A DNA stretch of 64,000 bases, taken from NCBI RefSeq assembly GCF_018603435.1, contig NZ_CP075682.1, positions 1,364,001 through 1,428,000 of the forward strand. The letters run 5' to 3'. Positions within the stretch are counted from its first letter, which is position 1, and every line of letters begins with the position of its first letter. Both the position numbers and the translations under genes were made by a program. The notes beneath the pieces are model-generated. The model saw only the letters and a list, made by a program, of their open reading frames with translations. It had not been told where the DNA came from and searched no databases. Positions 9,088 through 18,169 of this stretch are shown one piece after another. This DNA comes from Chryseobacterium sp. ZHDP1 (GTDB lineage: Bacteria; Bacteroidota; Bacteroidia; Flavobacteriales; Weeksellaceae).

Positions 9088-9960
9088 TTACTTATTTATA
9101 CTGCCATCAACCATAAAGCCTGGTATATAATCTGATTCAACTTCCAGCTTCCAGCCTTTATCATATGCCATCGCTGCTAAAGCTGTACATTCCCATGATA
9201 AAAATCCTTCATTTGATCTGCATAAAGGAGTTCCGCCACGATTTAATGCTTTCTTTTGACTCCAGACTTCTTGGTGTGCTTTTATCGTTTTAATTAAATT
9301 CTGATTGAACTCTGCTTCATTATCAGCAACTAAAGATTTTAAAGCTATTAAAAATTCATTCATATAATAGATCCAAAATTTTTGTTTGATATCTGGTCCT
9401 ATTTCAGATTTATTTAATATTACATATTGTTGTGATTTTTCAAAAAGCTCTTCATTAAATGTTTTATTTGAGTAATACTCTTTCATTAATAATAAAAAAC
9501 AGGTTACAAAATTACCATTATTAAGATTTTCGTCTTTCATTTCCCACAAGTAAAGAGGGCTATCGGCAATAATTTTTTGCTTTTCTTTATCTCTCGCTAT
9601 TGTTGCCATAGAAAGCGCTTTCAAAATATTAATGTGTTGGTTTGTTTCTTCTACTTTAATAGAGAAAACACCACTCTCGTCTATTTGAGCTTCTTTTACT
9701 TCATTCGGAAAGTGAGCCAAACGACAAAATTCGCTAATACAGTTGAGTCCATAGGTAAACCAATATTTCTGTTGGGATAATTCTGGTTTCTCCAAAACTG
9801 ACATTTGTAAGAGTTCTGAAGAATCTTTGTAGACATAAAATAAGAACCGAAATGCTTCTTTTGACTTATTGATAGATTTGTATAATTTTTTATCTAACCA
9901 ATCATAATTTTCTTTTATTACGTCAGGTAAATCAACCTTATGCAAATTAATTTTTTCCAT
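9088..9960 (-). CDS. Imm49-like immunity protein
   Basis: 290 residues. The C-terminal block CTALAAMAYDKGWKLEVESDYIPGF fragments into two motifs I associate with the Imm49 family: 'lA..A...G...eveSdYiP' at the end, and a helical body with W and M pairs. No signal peptide or membrane segment. It starts 5 bp after a truncated toxin tip (9966-10211), so it probably protected against that toxin. A terminator follows. It is a clear gene, but the Imm49 assignment is from memory of the family pattern. Confidence 0.65.
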   Translation of the reverse strand: MEKINLHKVDLPDVIKENYDWLDKKLYKSINKSKEAFRFLFYVYKDSSELLQMSVLEKPELSQQKYWFTYGLNCISEFCRLAHFPNEVKEAQIDESGVFSIKVEETNQHINILKALSMATIARDKEKQKIIADSPLYLWEMKDENLNNGNFVTCFLLLMKEYYSNKTFNEELFEKSQQYVILNKSEIGPDIKQKFWIYYMNEFLIALKSLVADNEAEFNQNLIKTIKAHQEVWSQKKALNRGGTPLCRSNEGFLSWECTALAAMAYDKGWKLEVESDYIPGFMVDGSINK

Positions 9961-9965
9961 GTTTA

Positions 9966-10211
9966 CTATCTTGTTATATCAAATTCTTTAATTGTAAATT
10001 CTCCTATATCATCCGCTTTTGTAAACCTTTGTTGTACCACCATATATTTAACTTTCCCTCTCAATAATGCTTGTTGCAAATCTTCTGCAATTTCTTGTTT
10101 TTTAAAATTTTTAGATCCAGCCATATCTTCAAGGGTTTTCTCTAAATAGTTGATAGAACCTTGCTCCGCAAACTCTGTAACATCATTAACAACAACTTCT
10201 TTACCAACTCG
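9966..10211 (-). pseudogene. truncated toxin C-terminal remnant cut by a REP element
   Basis: An open frame of about 81 codons on the minus strand has no start codon. It runs from the REP boundary at about 10211 (a TAG lies in the REP) to TAG at 9966-9968, and reads VGKEVVVNDVTEFAEQ... RGKVKYMVVQQRFTK... IKEFDITR. It ends 5 bp before the Imm49-like gene, the normal position of a toxin tip. Codon use and continuous frame support former coding. The insertion or deletion involving the RAYT element removed its 5' part. The toxin activity cannot be named. Confidence 0.6.
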
Positions 10212-10237
10212 CTACCGCACGATTTCATCGTGTGGTT
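10209..10237. repeat. REP hairpin, proximal end of RAYT element
   Basis: ACCGCACGAT (10214-10223) pairs with ATCGTGTGGT (10227-10236) with one G-T wobble. The matching but decayed copy is at 986-1008. It marks the 3' boundary of the transposase relic. Confidence 0.7.
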
Positions 10238-10246
10238 TAAAATTAT

Positions 10247-10804
10247 TTATAAATCAAACATTCTAAAAATAACAATATGATCTAAAAGTCCTTTTTCATC
10301 AGAATAATCTATTGCACTGCTGTATCTATAATCCTCCGCACGGAAAACTAAACCTGCTTCTACCGGATTTTGATGTATATAATTAATTTTCTGCCATCTC
10401 ACTTTGTTACTCCAACATTCAATAGGCTTATTATCATTTCTCCAAAATTGATATGGGGTTACATTTGATGATTTTAAACCTTCTTTAAGAAAGAAATTTA
10501 ATAAAAATTCTTTTCTGCTTTCTTTAGGATTTTCCTTGATTTCTGTCACAATTGATTTACTTGTAAATCTTTTTAAATCACCAATCAAAAGTTCTGGTTT
10601 CTGCCCATTTATACTCCTGAAAACTAAATGTACATGACTTGACATGATATATTCATGAATTTCCACTCCTTTATTCTTTTGGCAAAATCTTAAACTTTCT
10701 AAAAAAATTTCTTTGTATTCATTTCTAATAAAAACATCTAGCCAACCTAGAACAGCAAAACTTATAAAATATAATCCTTCAGGATTGTAGAACTTAATTA
10801 CGAC
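10247..10804 (-). pseudogene. REP-associated tyrosine transposase (Y1_Tnp, IS200-like), decayed
   Basis: The frame runs from KFYNPEGLYFISFAVLGWLDVF (split as read) through IMSSHVHLVF, the HUH metal-binding motif, to WQKINYIHQNPVEAGLV with the catalytic Tyr, which is typical of RAYT/TnpREP proteins of about 180 residues. The start region is broken. Where the 1-kb remnant has ATG AGT CGT CAT TAC AAA, this copy has ATA and is 2 nt shorter, leaving a stop (10805-10807) and no ATG. Only an internal methionine start, giving 139 residues without the first strand, remains. It is flanked by REP hairpins on both sides. Likely non-functional for new insertion. Confidence 0.8.
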
Positions 10805-10861
10805 TTATCAATTATGTTTTATAAAGGTAAAAACTTTTAAGAAATTATTGGATAATAAAAA

Positions 10862-10887
10862 TGCCACACGAAAGGATTCGTGCGGCA
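10862..10887. repeat. REP hairpin, distal end of RAYT element
   Basis: TGCCACACGAA pairs with TTCGTGCGGCA around AGGA. The flanking 30 bp match positions 1-60 of the window. Confidence 0.7.
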
Positions 10888-10937
10888 GCGGGGAGTTTAT
10901 ATTGGCTTTTAAATAATATTTCTAATTTTTTATAAAA

Positions 10938-11588
10938 TTAGATTGATTTTTTTGTTTTAATTGCTTGAGCTTCATCTATATTGTATGAAATTCTGTCATC
11001 TTCGTTTATTAGAGAATTAAAAATATCTACATATTGATTAAAAGAATTTTTGTCATAATTAACAAGCACAGGAAAAAGTTGACTTGCCTGATAATATCTT
11101 TTGCTTTGTAAAGCGTCTTGAATTGCCTGTTCTATTTCTTTTAAAAGCGGTCTGCAATTTTTCTTTAGAAGAAAATCTTTTAGATTAGATTCAAAAAGCT
11201 TATTTCCATAAATACTCAAAAAATGTTTTATATATGGATAAAGTTCTTCTTCGGTCTTTCCGTTCATTGTCGAAATATATAGAGCGTCTGTAATTACATC
11301 ATATACATTATCTTCGCTGTGTATTCTATGGGATTCAAAACTTTCTTTTTCATCCCATTTTTCGGAAATAAACCTGTCAAGCTGTTGAAACCCTTCCGGA
11401 ATTGCCCACGCCAATAAAATAAGCATGGCTTGGTAAGCAATATATTGATTGTCATTATCAAGAAGCGATTTTAATTTTTCAATTCTGTCTATATCTTTGT
11501 TTCTAAGAAGCTGTACTTCGCTTAAATCGTATCCTTCATATCCTTCTTCGTTGTAGTGGTAAAGGATTTCGTTTATTTGGTTGTTCAT
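10938..11588 (-). CDS. hypothetical helical protein, candidate immunity protein
   Basis: 216 residues, acidic and almost all helical (HEAT-like pattern: YIAYQAMLILLAWAIPEGFQQLDRFI). It lies 48 bp after the first candidate immunity gene of the 1325-residue effector, in the same direction, so likely the same transcript. A 9-bp hairpin (10921-10942) overlaps its stop codon and may help terminate it. No named family recognised; the immunity role is by position. Confidence 0.55.
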   Translation of the reverse strand: MNNQINEILYHYNEEGYEGYDLSEVQLLRNKDIDRIEKLKSLLDNDNQYIAYQAMLILLAWAIPEGFQQLDRFISEKWDEKESFESHRIHSEDNVYDVITDALYISTMNGKTEEELYPYIKHFLSIYGNKLFESNLKDFLLKKNCRPLLKEIEQAIQDALQSKRYYQASQLFPVLVNYDKNSFNQYVDIFNSLINEDDRISYNIDEAQAIKTKKSI

Positions 11589-11636
11589 TTTATTATTAAT
11601 TATTTAAAACAAATTAGCATGGGAACGGTTACTTCT

Positions 11637-12089
11637 TTAAATGTTATTCTCTTTAAACTTAAATTCTGAAATCCAATTTTCATTTATAACCAATGATTTA
11701 TTTTTTAAAATATATTTTAAATCATCTGTATCAATCTCATAATCTGAGAGTACACAATCATTTTTTGAAAAATCTGAATATGATTTATAAATTAGCTCTC
11801 CCTTATAAGAATAACTAATTACAATTTCTTTAGCTCCCGTTTTTTCATTGACTTTAATTAGTTTTTTACCATTTGTTGTTTCTTCCCAGTAAAAATTTTC
11901 ATTTAATTCAATATCAAAATTAACAGTAACAGTGTAAGTAAATTTTCTTTTTTTAGTATTAACAGAAAAAACAGAAAAACAATATTTATATATTTCTTTA
12001 AAATTATTGTCTTCGACAAATACTTTAAACTTTTCAATTTGAAAATTTTTAGCATCGCTGATCATTTTGTCTATTTCGTTATTATCCAT
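11637..12089 (-). CDS. hypothetical protein, candidate cognate immunity of the 1325-residue effector
   Basis: 150 residues, strand-rich and acidic (RKFTYTVTVNFDIELNENFYW). It starts 5 bp after the effector stop codon, the standard position of the cognate immunity gene. No signal peptide. No family recognised; function is inferred from position alone. Confidence 0.6.
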   Translation of the reverse strand: MDNNEIDKMISDAKNFQIEKFKVFVEDNNFKEIYKYCFSVFSVNTKKRKFTYTVTVNFDIELNENFYWEETTNGKKLIKVNEKTGAKEIVISYSYKGELIYKSYSDFSKNDCVLSDYEIDTDDLKYILKNKSLVINENWISEFKFKENNI

Positions 12090-12094
12090 AATAT

Positions 12095-15000
12095 TTAATT
12101 GTTTTCATAGTATTTAAGCCATTTTTCTTTGGCAATTTCTTGTCTAAATATTTCATCCTGTATTGGTAAGCTACCAAAAATATAAGGCTCATCAACAATA
12201 TTTCCCCAAATCGCACTTCTCTTTTGCTTCATCATATCTAAAAAAGGTCTATCTTTTGAACCAGGAGTAATACTACTTCCTGGTGGATGAGTGTGACCGG
12301 AAAACTTTCCATATTTTCCTTGAGTTAATTCATCTAAAAATTGCTGATTAGGAACATTTATAATATTTCCCTCTCCTCTAATAATTAATCTTTCTGAACC
12401 TTTAGTAAACATATTGAACTCATCACCTGTTACATTTGTAATCTTTAACAAATCTTTCATCGAAACACTTTTCTTTGGTAAAAATACGTAATCTCCAGAG
12501 TTAGGTAATTTCTCCAAAATAGATAGCTGTCTTTTTGTTAAAGAACTTATTGGTTTTAGCGAATAATCTCGATTTTTAGAATTAGAGGTATTAATAGTAA
12601 TCTTTTCATCTTTAACTAAACCCTGCTCACTAGTCTCATCAACAAATTTACTTGTACTTTTTCTAATATTTTCATTTTCAGGTAAAGTTTTCTCAAATAT
12701 ATTATTTTTAGTAGATTTCACGTTAAAATACTCAGAAGGAATTTCCCCTTTAATTAAAATCTCTTTGTCTCTTACACTATTATTAAGATCTCTTACAGCA
12801 TTATTCACCCTTTTTTGATTATCTGATGATGGATATTTTTCAAATCTATTCATCGCCTCATCTACTTTGGCTTGTAATTCTGCTTGTACCTTTTCCGGTC
12901 TTAAAACTTCTACTTCATTTATTTTACCTGCAGCAATGTCTGCTTCCAACCTTTTAATATCAACTTCAATCACATGATCTCCATAAGTTTTACCTATACC
13001 TGGTCCCTCTTCAGAAAAAGAGGTATAAGGACTTTTGCTTTTATTAGGTTCGCTTCCTCTTACATGATCAGAGACTGTAGCGCTTCCATTTTTATTTGCA
13101 GGAGCTAAATTACCTTCCTCATTAATATGAGATTTTATTCTATCCTCTGTTTTACCCACGGGAGAATATGGTCTGTCATCCTGTCTGAATATGCTTTCTT
13201 CATATACATTTTCCTGCGTTTGAATTGGCTTTACATCCTCTTCCTTAATGTTGGATTTACTATTACCTCTTTCATTGCTAATAGGCTGCTCATGCATTCT
13301 ATCCGGAACGGTCTGTTCTTCGAAAGGAAGCTGATTTAAATTACGGTTTTGCAGTGTAGTTGTATTCTTTTTCTTAAAAGGTTCAACCACCCAATCTTTC
13401 GCCTTCTTATAAGCTGCTTTGAAACTTTGGAAGGATTTAATCCATGTTTCTTTTTTGAAAACAGATGTTATTCTTCTAGGTATAGAAACAATTTGTGCTT
13501 TAAGACCATTTTTTAAGTTAATAAACATTCGCTTACCAAAAGTTTTCGGGTTTCTTTTTGCCAGATCTTTTATGGAAGCTCCTCCTTTTTTCGAGGCTTT
13601 TCCACCTATCATTGCCAAAATAGCCATACCTGAATTAGTAATATCACTTTTTAATTCGCCAGAATTTTTGAATAAAACATCAGCCGTTTTTGCCGTATGT
13701 ACGTCATAAATGTTTTTAATTCCGTTTAATATATTCAATCCTAATGCAATCGCTCCAACCCAGAATGTTATAGTTCCCATTGTTATGGTAGCTCCTCCCA
13801 ACCAGGCAGCTAACGGCGCCAAACCACCAAGAGTGAAGAAAGATCCTACGGCAGCAGCTACTGTTAATATTCCTAGTATTCCTGTAATTACGCCAGCTAT
13901 GACCAGTACTTTATTGGCTATTCCGGCGGCTTTTTGAAGAATCATTCCTACGGGATCTTCTGAGAATCCTTTCCAGTTTGTTAAATCATCCCAGATTCCA
14001 CTTATAGAGCCTGAAATTGCCTCATACCACGCTTTTGGATTGAAAATAGATTCGATGAATTTACCCACATCTGTCCATGTAATAGACGTAACGTCATTCC
14101 AAATATCTGAAAACGCAATAGAAATAGACATCCATAGTCTTTTTAAACCGGTAATCCTGTTCAGATTTTTGGTAACTAAGTTTAATGGTTTTTGTAAGGC
14201 ATCTTTACGTTTGTTATTATAAACTTCTATTTGAGCGTTTCTAATGCTTTCAACATTTTGCTCGATTAAACCTTGATGTTCTGCTTGATCTTTATCGTAA
14301 TTAGCATTTACTTCTTCAAATTTATCTTTTAGTAAATTTTGTTCGCTTGGGCTTAATTTTCTTAAGAAAGCTACCTGTTGCTCTTCTGTTTTTAATTTTG
14401 CAAAATCAATTAATAAACTTTCTGCCTGATTAAGCTCTTTAGGAGCCTTTTCAATTTTATCTTTTTCTTTTTGTATTAAGCTGTTTCGTCCCTCAACTGT
14501 TGCCATGTTGGCATAGTAAGCATTTTGAGTTTTTATAACCTCACGTTCGATAGCATAAGAATCTTTTATTAATCCGTCTGCTTCCTGGTTTAATTTTTTA
14601 CTTTGCGATTCTACCTGTTTTAGTTTAGGAGTAAGTTTTCCTAACTCTCTTTTTGCTTCATTATTCTTTTTAGTATCTGATGCCAGTTTAGCTTTTGATT
14701 TTAATATTGATGCTCTGGAAGACAATATTTCGCTCTGTATTTTTGCGTTTTTAGCTTTAGATTGTTGAGCTTCTTGAGACAGTTTTTGAGTTGTATTTCC
14801 TGCCTGAGTTACAGCTTGATTTATCGTACCTGCGTTAGTACTTAATTCATTTAATTTTCTAGTGAGGGTTCCGGAATCAGCATTTTTAGGATCTTGATGT
14901 TTTTGAGATCCACTAAGTAAATTTTTTGCTTCACTATTGAAATCACTTGCCTTGGTCTTATTTTTATTATATTCTTGTTGATAGATTCCTACTTCCTGTT

Positions 15001-16072
15001 CTACTTTTTGTTGTCTTTTTACTGAGGTTTCCAGTCCTTTTTCCAATTTACGGATGAGAGCTTCTTTACTTTCTATGCTATCTTCTGATTTCTCTAAATC
15101 AGCATCTGATTTTTGAATTTCTTTTTGAACCTCTTTAATTTTGTTTTTGATTGTATTCGCTGCTTCATTTTGAGTTTTCACCTGAGACCTGGCTTCTACC
15201 CCCTGATCTCTAAATTCTTGTGCAGCCGCAACCAATCCAACAATATTGAGTGTTGTTTGTGCATCGGGAGCGATTTCGGCCTGTTCGCTATCAACAGCCT
15301 TATCCATTCTTGGAGTAAGAACAGGTTGAATATTTTTTGGAATGACAAAATTGTCATCTTTTTCTATCTTAGTTTTTGTATTTAGATTATTATTAGATTT
15401 TTTTCCATCCTTAATTTTGACATTCCCCGAATGAGTGAATGTATTTTTATCAATCCTCGTTTTTGAGCCACTAGTATTGACTTTGTATAAAATCGGCTTA
15501 ATCGGAGGTGTTTTAATCTCAATTTTTCTCTCTTTTGGCTTTTGGTCTATAATAGGTTTTAACGTTTGTGATTTACTGCTAATCTTTTTTAATGCTTCTT
15601 TTTCGTCTATCGTTTTCGCAGCAGTTTTCTGATTTTTAACCATTTGATGAGCTGCTGCCTGTTCCTCCAACGTTTTCGGCACATACGTTCCGGATTTCAG
15701 ATCATGATAATCTTTAACCTGACTGATGTTCAGCGTGGAAGTATAATCTTTTTCTGCTTTTTGGGTATCCGGATGATTGATATCTCCGGTTTCTGCCAGA
15801 CTTTCCTGATGCTTTTTAAACATGATCTCAGAACCCTGATCGTAAATGGTCTGTGAACCGTGAACCGGAGCAATAATTCCGTTTGCATTTGTCTTATTGA
15901 TATTCGGGGTTGCGAATCCTGCAAGAGCTGCAGATTCTTCAGGCTTTTGTGTTTGTAAAGGAGCCACTTCCGCCACGGGCAGAGGTACCACCACCGGCTT
16001 TTTAGCCTTCTGCTTTTTGCTCTGGCTATGATGGTTTTTGTTGTCTTTTTCTACAGGTTTTGCTGCTTTCAT
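12095..16072 (-). CDS. giant eCIS-associated polymorphic effector, possible JAB/MPN-like C-terminus
   Basis: 1325 residues. Residues 1-143 are nearly identical to the 1390-residue effector and end at AAHQ, after which the two share nothing obvious. Residues ~290-640 are long coiled coils rich in K, E, Q and A. Residues ~710-810 contain several hydrophobic, glycine-rich helices (VLVIAGVITGILGILTVAAA) that could insert in a membrane. The middle tail is low-complexity. The last ~150 residues carry GHTHPPGSSITPGSKDRPFL, an HxHP...SxD pattern like JAB/MPN metallo-isopeptidase toxins, though the spacing is one or two residues off the classical JAMM motif. A candidate immunity gene follows 5 bp downstream. 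Inference: cargo of the neighbouring eCIS, with a modular tail. Confidence 0.7.
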   Translation of the reverse strand: MKAAKPVEKDNKNHHSQSKKQKAKKPVVVPLPVAEVAPLQTQKPEESAALAGFATPNINKTNANGIIAPVHGSQTIYDQGSEIMFKKHQESLAETGDINHPDTQKAEKDYTSTLNISQVKDYHDLKSGTYVPKTLEEQAAAHQMVKNQKTAAKTIDEKEALKKISSKSQTLKPIIDQKPKERKIEIKTPPIKPILYKVNTSGSKTRIDKNTFTHSGNVKIKDGKKSNNNLNTKTKIEKDDNFVIPKNIQPVLTPRMDKAVDSEQAEIAPDAQTTLNIVGLVAAAQEFRDQGVEARSQVKTQNEAANTIKNKIKEVQKEIQKSDADLEKSEDSIESKEALIRKLEKGLETSVKRQQKVEQEVGIYQQEYNKNKTKASDFNSEAKNLLSGSQKHQDPKNADSGTLTRKLNELSTNAGTINQAVTQAGNTTQKLSQEAQQSKAKNAKIQSEILSSRASILKSKAKLASDTKKNNEAKRELGKLTPKLKQVESQSKKLNQEADGLIKDSYAIEREVIKTQNAYYANMATVEGRNSLIQKEKDKIEKAPKELNQAESLLIDFAKLKTEEQQVAFLRKLSPSEQNLLKDKFEEVNANYDKDQAEHQGLIEQNVESIRNAQIEVYNNKRKDALQKPLNLVTKNLNRITGLKRLWMSISIAFSDIWNDVTSITWTDVGKFIESIFNPKAWYEAISGSISGIWDDLTNWKGFSEDPVGMILQKAAGIANKVLVIAGVITGILGILTVAAAVGSFFTLGGLAPLAAWLGGATITMGTITFWVGAIALGLNILNGIKNIYDVHTAKTADVLFKNSGELKSDITNSGMAILAMIGGKASKKGGASIKDLAKRNPKTFGKRMFINLKNGLKAQIVSIPRRITSVFKKETWIKSFQSFKAAYKKAKDWVVEPFKKKNTTTLQNRNLNQLPFEEQTVPDRMHEQPISNERGNSKSNIKEEDVKPIQTQENVYEESIFRQDDRPYSPVGKTEDRIKSHINEEGNLAPANKNGSATVSDHVRGSEPNKSKSPYTSFSEEGPGIGKTYGDHVIEVDIKRLEADIAAGKINEVEVLRPEKVQAELQAKVDEAMNRFEKYPSSDNQKRVNNAVRDLNNSVRDKEILIKGEIPSEYFNVKSTKNNIFEKTLPENENIRKSTSKFVDETSEQGLVKDEKITINTSNSKNRDYSLKPISSLTKRQLSILEKLPNSGDYVFLPKKSVSMKDLLKITNVTGDEFNMFTKGSERLIIRGEGNIINVPNQQFLDELTQGKYGKFSGHTHPPGSSITPGSKDRPFLDMMKQKRSAIWGNIVDEPYIFGSLPIQDEIFRQEIAKEKWLKYYENN

Positions 16073-16402
16073 TGACTTGGTGTTTTTTAATTATATTTTG
16101 TTTAAAAGGCACGTAAAGCACAACAATGGAGCTGCGCTTTACCGTACCTGATGGAACTGAAAAATCAGACGCGGTAACGTAGTTTTTTAAGATTTTACTG
16201 CCTGTAAGGTGACACAGCGTTATGATGAGAAATCGGAAGTGCTGTGCTTTTTTCTTTTGATCCGGCTGAAATTCCAGATTCAAAATTCAGAATTTTTAAG
16301 GAGAATAAGCCTTTTTTGGAGCGGGGGATTCTGTAGTTGCAGTAAGTGGTTTCCCGAAATGATTTCTGATGACGGTAATACAGAAATTTACTTTAGGCTT
16401 TA
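16073..16402 (-). repeat. duplicated upstream region of the effector genes, copy 2
   Basis: Partner of 6600-6920. It ends where the AT-rich 177-bp duplication begins, so this copy is likely nearer the original junction with the intergenic region. Confidence 0.85.
16107..16148 (-). promoter_or_regulatory. leader hairpin before effector start, copy 2
   Basis: Same stem as at 6634-6676 (GGTACGGTAAAGC with GCTTTACGTGCC). The loop reads CTCCATTG here against CTCCCATG in copy 1, so the stem is kept while the loop changes. Confidence 0.5.
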
Positions 16403-16752
16403 AACTTTTTACCGCAAAAGATGCAAAAGAGTTTAACACTTTAGTTTTTTTAAGTTTAATGCTTAAATGAAAAAAAAGAGCACATAAGTTAAAAAAATCA
16501 AAGATTTTTTAATGTCTTGATTATTTTAAATGGGACGTTTACTGTTATGCAATTTTATTGCAGTATTCTTCCTCCTTTAAACTTTTTTACCACAAAAGAT
16601 GCAAGAGATTTAAACACTTTAATTTTTTTAAGTTTAATGCTTAAATGAAAAAAAGAGCACATAAGTTAAAAAAATCAAAGATTTTTTAATGTCTTGATTA
16701 TTTTAAATGGGACGTTTACTGTTATGCAATTTTATTGCAGTATTCTTTCTCT
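16399..16752. repeat. 177-bp tandem duplication, AT-rich intergenic
   Basis: Copy 1 is 16399-16575 and copy 2 is 16576-16752, offset exactly 177 bp with few differences. Each starts with TTTAAACTTTTTACCRCAAA and ends inside the first unit of the 63-bp array. No reading frame with coding character was found. Confidence 0.85.
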
Positions 16753-17196
16753 ACGCTCCACTGTCCTGTACCGAAAGTTTACTGTGATGTATTTTTATTG
16801 CAGTATTGTATATTTATATTCCACTGTTATAGATTGAATGTTTACTGTACAGCAATTTTAACAAAATATTCTCCATTTACATTCTACTGTCTTAGATTGA
16901 AGGCTTACTGTTCTGCAACTTTATTATTGCTCACCTTTTCTACTGCTTACTACAGTACATTTTTACTACTGCTCACCTTTTCTGCTGCTTAACACAGTAC
17001 ATTTTAGGCTTACTACACTACATTTTTACTACTGCTCACCTCCTCTGATACTTAACACAGTACATTTTAGGCTTACTACACTACATTTTTACTACTGCTC
17101 ACCTCTTCTGATACTTACTGCTTAACATTTTAAGCTTACTACAGTACATTTTTACTACTGCTCATTCATTCCATACTCCGGTATACTATATTTTAA
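16714..17196. repeat. phased 63-bp (21-bp based) tandem repeat array
   Basis: The anchor GYTTACTRY recurs at 16714, 16777, 16840, 16903, 16945, 17008, 17071 and 17134. The spacing is 63 bp throughout except one 42-bp step. A second anchor ACTACTGCTC repeats at 16965, 17028, 17091 and 17154. The 42-bp step and an internal similarity 42 bp apart show a 21-bp sub-period. Sequence between anchors drifts from left to right, so copies are old on the left and recent on the right. Open frames across it are by-products of the multiple-of-three period. Confidence 0.85.
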
Positions 17197-17270
17197 CGTT
17201 AACTCAGTAATAAAAAATTGTATATCAAATATTTACGATTTGTTTTGGAGTATTTTTGCACAATGCTGTT

Positions 17271-17365
17271 GCAGCCCGACCTGAGTGGAGCTCTTTTGTA
17301 GTTTTTGTGACTGGAAAAGCTTTGGCAAAACTACAAAAAGCGGGAACGGAGGGCGGAAAAGCTGC
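17271..17365. other. large imperfect inverted repeat, intergenic
   Basis: The outer arms GCAGC/GCTGC and inner arms TTTTGTAGTTTT/AAAACTACAAAA enclose a GC-richer, partly unpaired middle (ACCTGAGTGGAG against GGGAACGGAGGG). It forms a hairpin-like structure of about 95 bp. I recall similar structured blocks between genes in Chryseobacterium-type genomes. Not obviously coding. Confidence 0.5.
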
Positions 17366-17583
17366 CCAAAATAATAAGAATATAGATCGAGTTCACGTTA
17401 TTTTAACCTTACCGCATTACAATTTTATTCCAACCCACTTTTCCTAAAGCTTAGTACACAAGATTCAAATAATACTTTAAAGGAGTTGAGCCTGCTTCAA
17501 GTAATGACGTTTTCAGTTGGTTTTTAACAACAATAATTAATTGTTTTTGATATTTGTCCTGCTTCGGAGGATTTTTTTGTTCT

Positions 17584-17949
17584 TTATTTTATCTCTTCTT
17601 TCTTCTCTTTTTCTTCTTCAGGCTGTCTGTTTGGCTGGTTTCCGATGTAAAGATTCATGGTTGTATCAATCCAGTTGGGAAGATTGGTGGTAATCATTTT
17701 CAGGAACTTGTCGTAGCCATAACCGAGTACAAACAATATTCCTGTAGAATACCATTTGTTGTGGAGTTCGGCACTTTTCATGACATAGCTCATGGTGAAA
17801 CCGACAATAATCACGATAATTAAGGTGATGATATGTTCCCAAGGCCTCTTTTTTTCTTTGTTCTGTATGGAGATCAATACTCTTAACAGTCCTCCCGAAA
17901 ATGCAATGGCAGTTCCGATGAGGAGGGCTTTTATACTATCTAAATTCAT
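17584..17949 (-). CDS. small holin-like membrane protein
   Basis: 121 residues with three hydrophobic segments (about 7-26, 38-58 and 68-88), short loops, and a charged, disordered C-terminus (EEEKEKKEEIK). This size and topology are those of phage holins, but no diagnostic motif is visible, so the name is structural only. It follows a 56-residue acidic protein by 49 bp and lies next to an S24 repressor and an eCIS, where a lysis or release function would make sense. No endolysin gene was found in the window. Confidence 0.55.
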   Translation of the reverse strand: MNLDSIKALLIGTAIAFSGGLLRVLISIQNKEKKRPWEHIITLIIVIIVGFTMSYVMKSAELHNKWYSTGILFVLGYGYDKFLKMITTNLPNWIDTTMNLYIGNQPNRQPEEEKEKKEEIK

Positions 17950-17998
17950 TCTTCATATTATTATTCATTAAAATTGATTTTTTTACAACGCTAAGTTG

Positions 17999-18169
17999 TT
18001 AATCGTCCTGATCGAGCATATACATATCATCCAGAAATTTTCTGCTCGTCTCGATGTTTTCGTTTTCGCTGAGGTAAGCCAGCTCGTCTATAAGATCACT
18101 GATGTCTCTATCGGGATCCTGAAATTTTTCTAAGTTTTCTTTAATTTTTTTGTTCTCTTCTTTTTCCAT
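17999..18169 (-). CDS. small acidic protein, unknown
   Basis: 56 residues (MEKEENKKIKENLEKF... ending DMYMLDQDD), highly charged and helical, encoded just upstream of the holin-like gene in the same direction. There is an ATG start and no competing frame. It may be a regulator or accessory factor of the membrane protein. No family recognised. Confidence 0.5.
   Translation of the reverse strand: MEKEENKKIKENLEKFQDPDRDISDLIDELAYLSENENIETSRKFLDDMYMLDQDD

Noticed and set aside
16026..16283. 85-codon minus-strand frame across the effector start
   Set aside because: Out of frame with the effector, and broken by a 1-bp indel in the otherwise near-identical copy at 6.6-6.8 kb.
16735..16992. 85-codon plus-strand frame in the tandem array
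   Set aside because: Its openness follows from the multiple-of-three repeat period. Composition is Cys/Leu/Tyr-rich repeats with no start context.
16714..17196. CRISPR-like array
   Set aside because: The whole 63-bp unit is repeated, with drift. There are no unique spacers and no cas genes in the window.
17256..17447. 63-codon plus-strand frame
   Set aside because: It coincides with the large imperfect inverted repeat at 17271-17365 and has no protein-like features.
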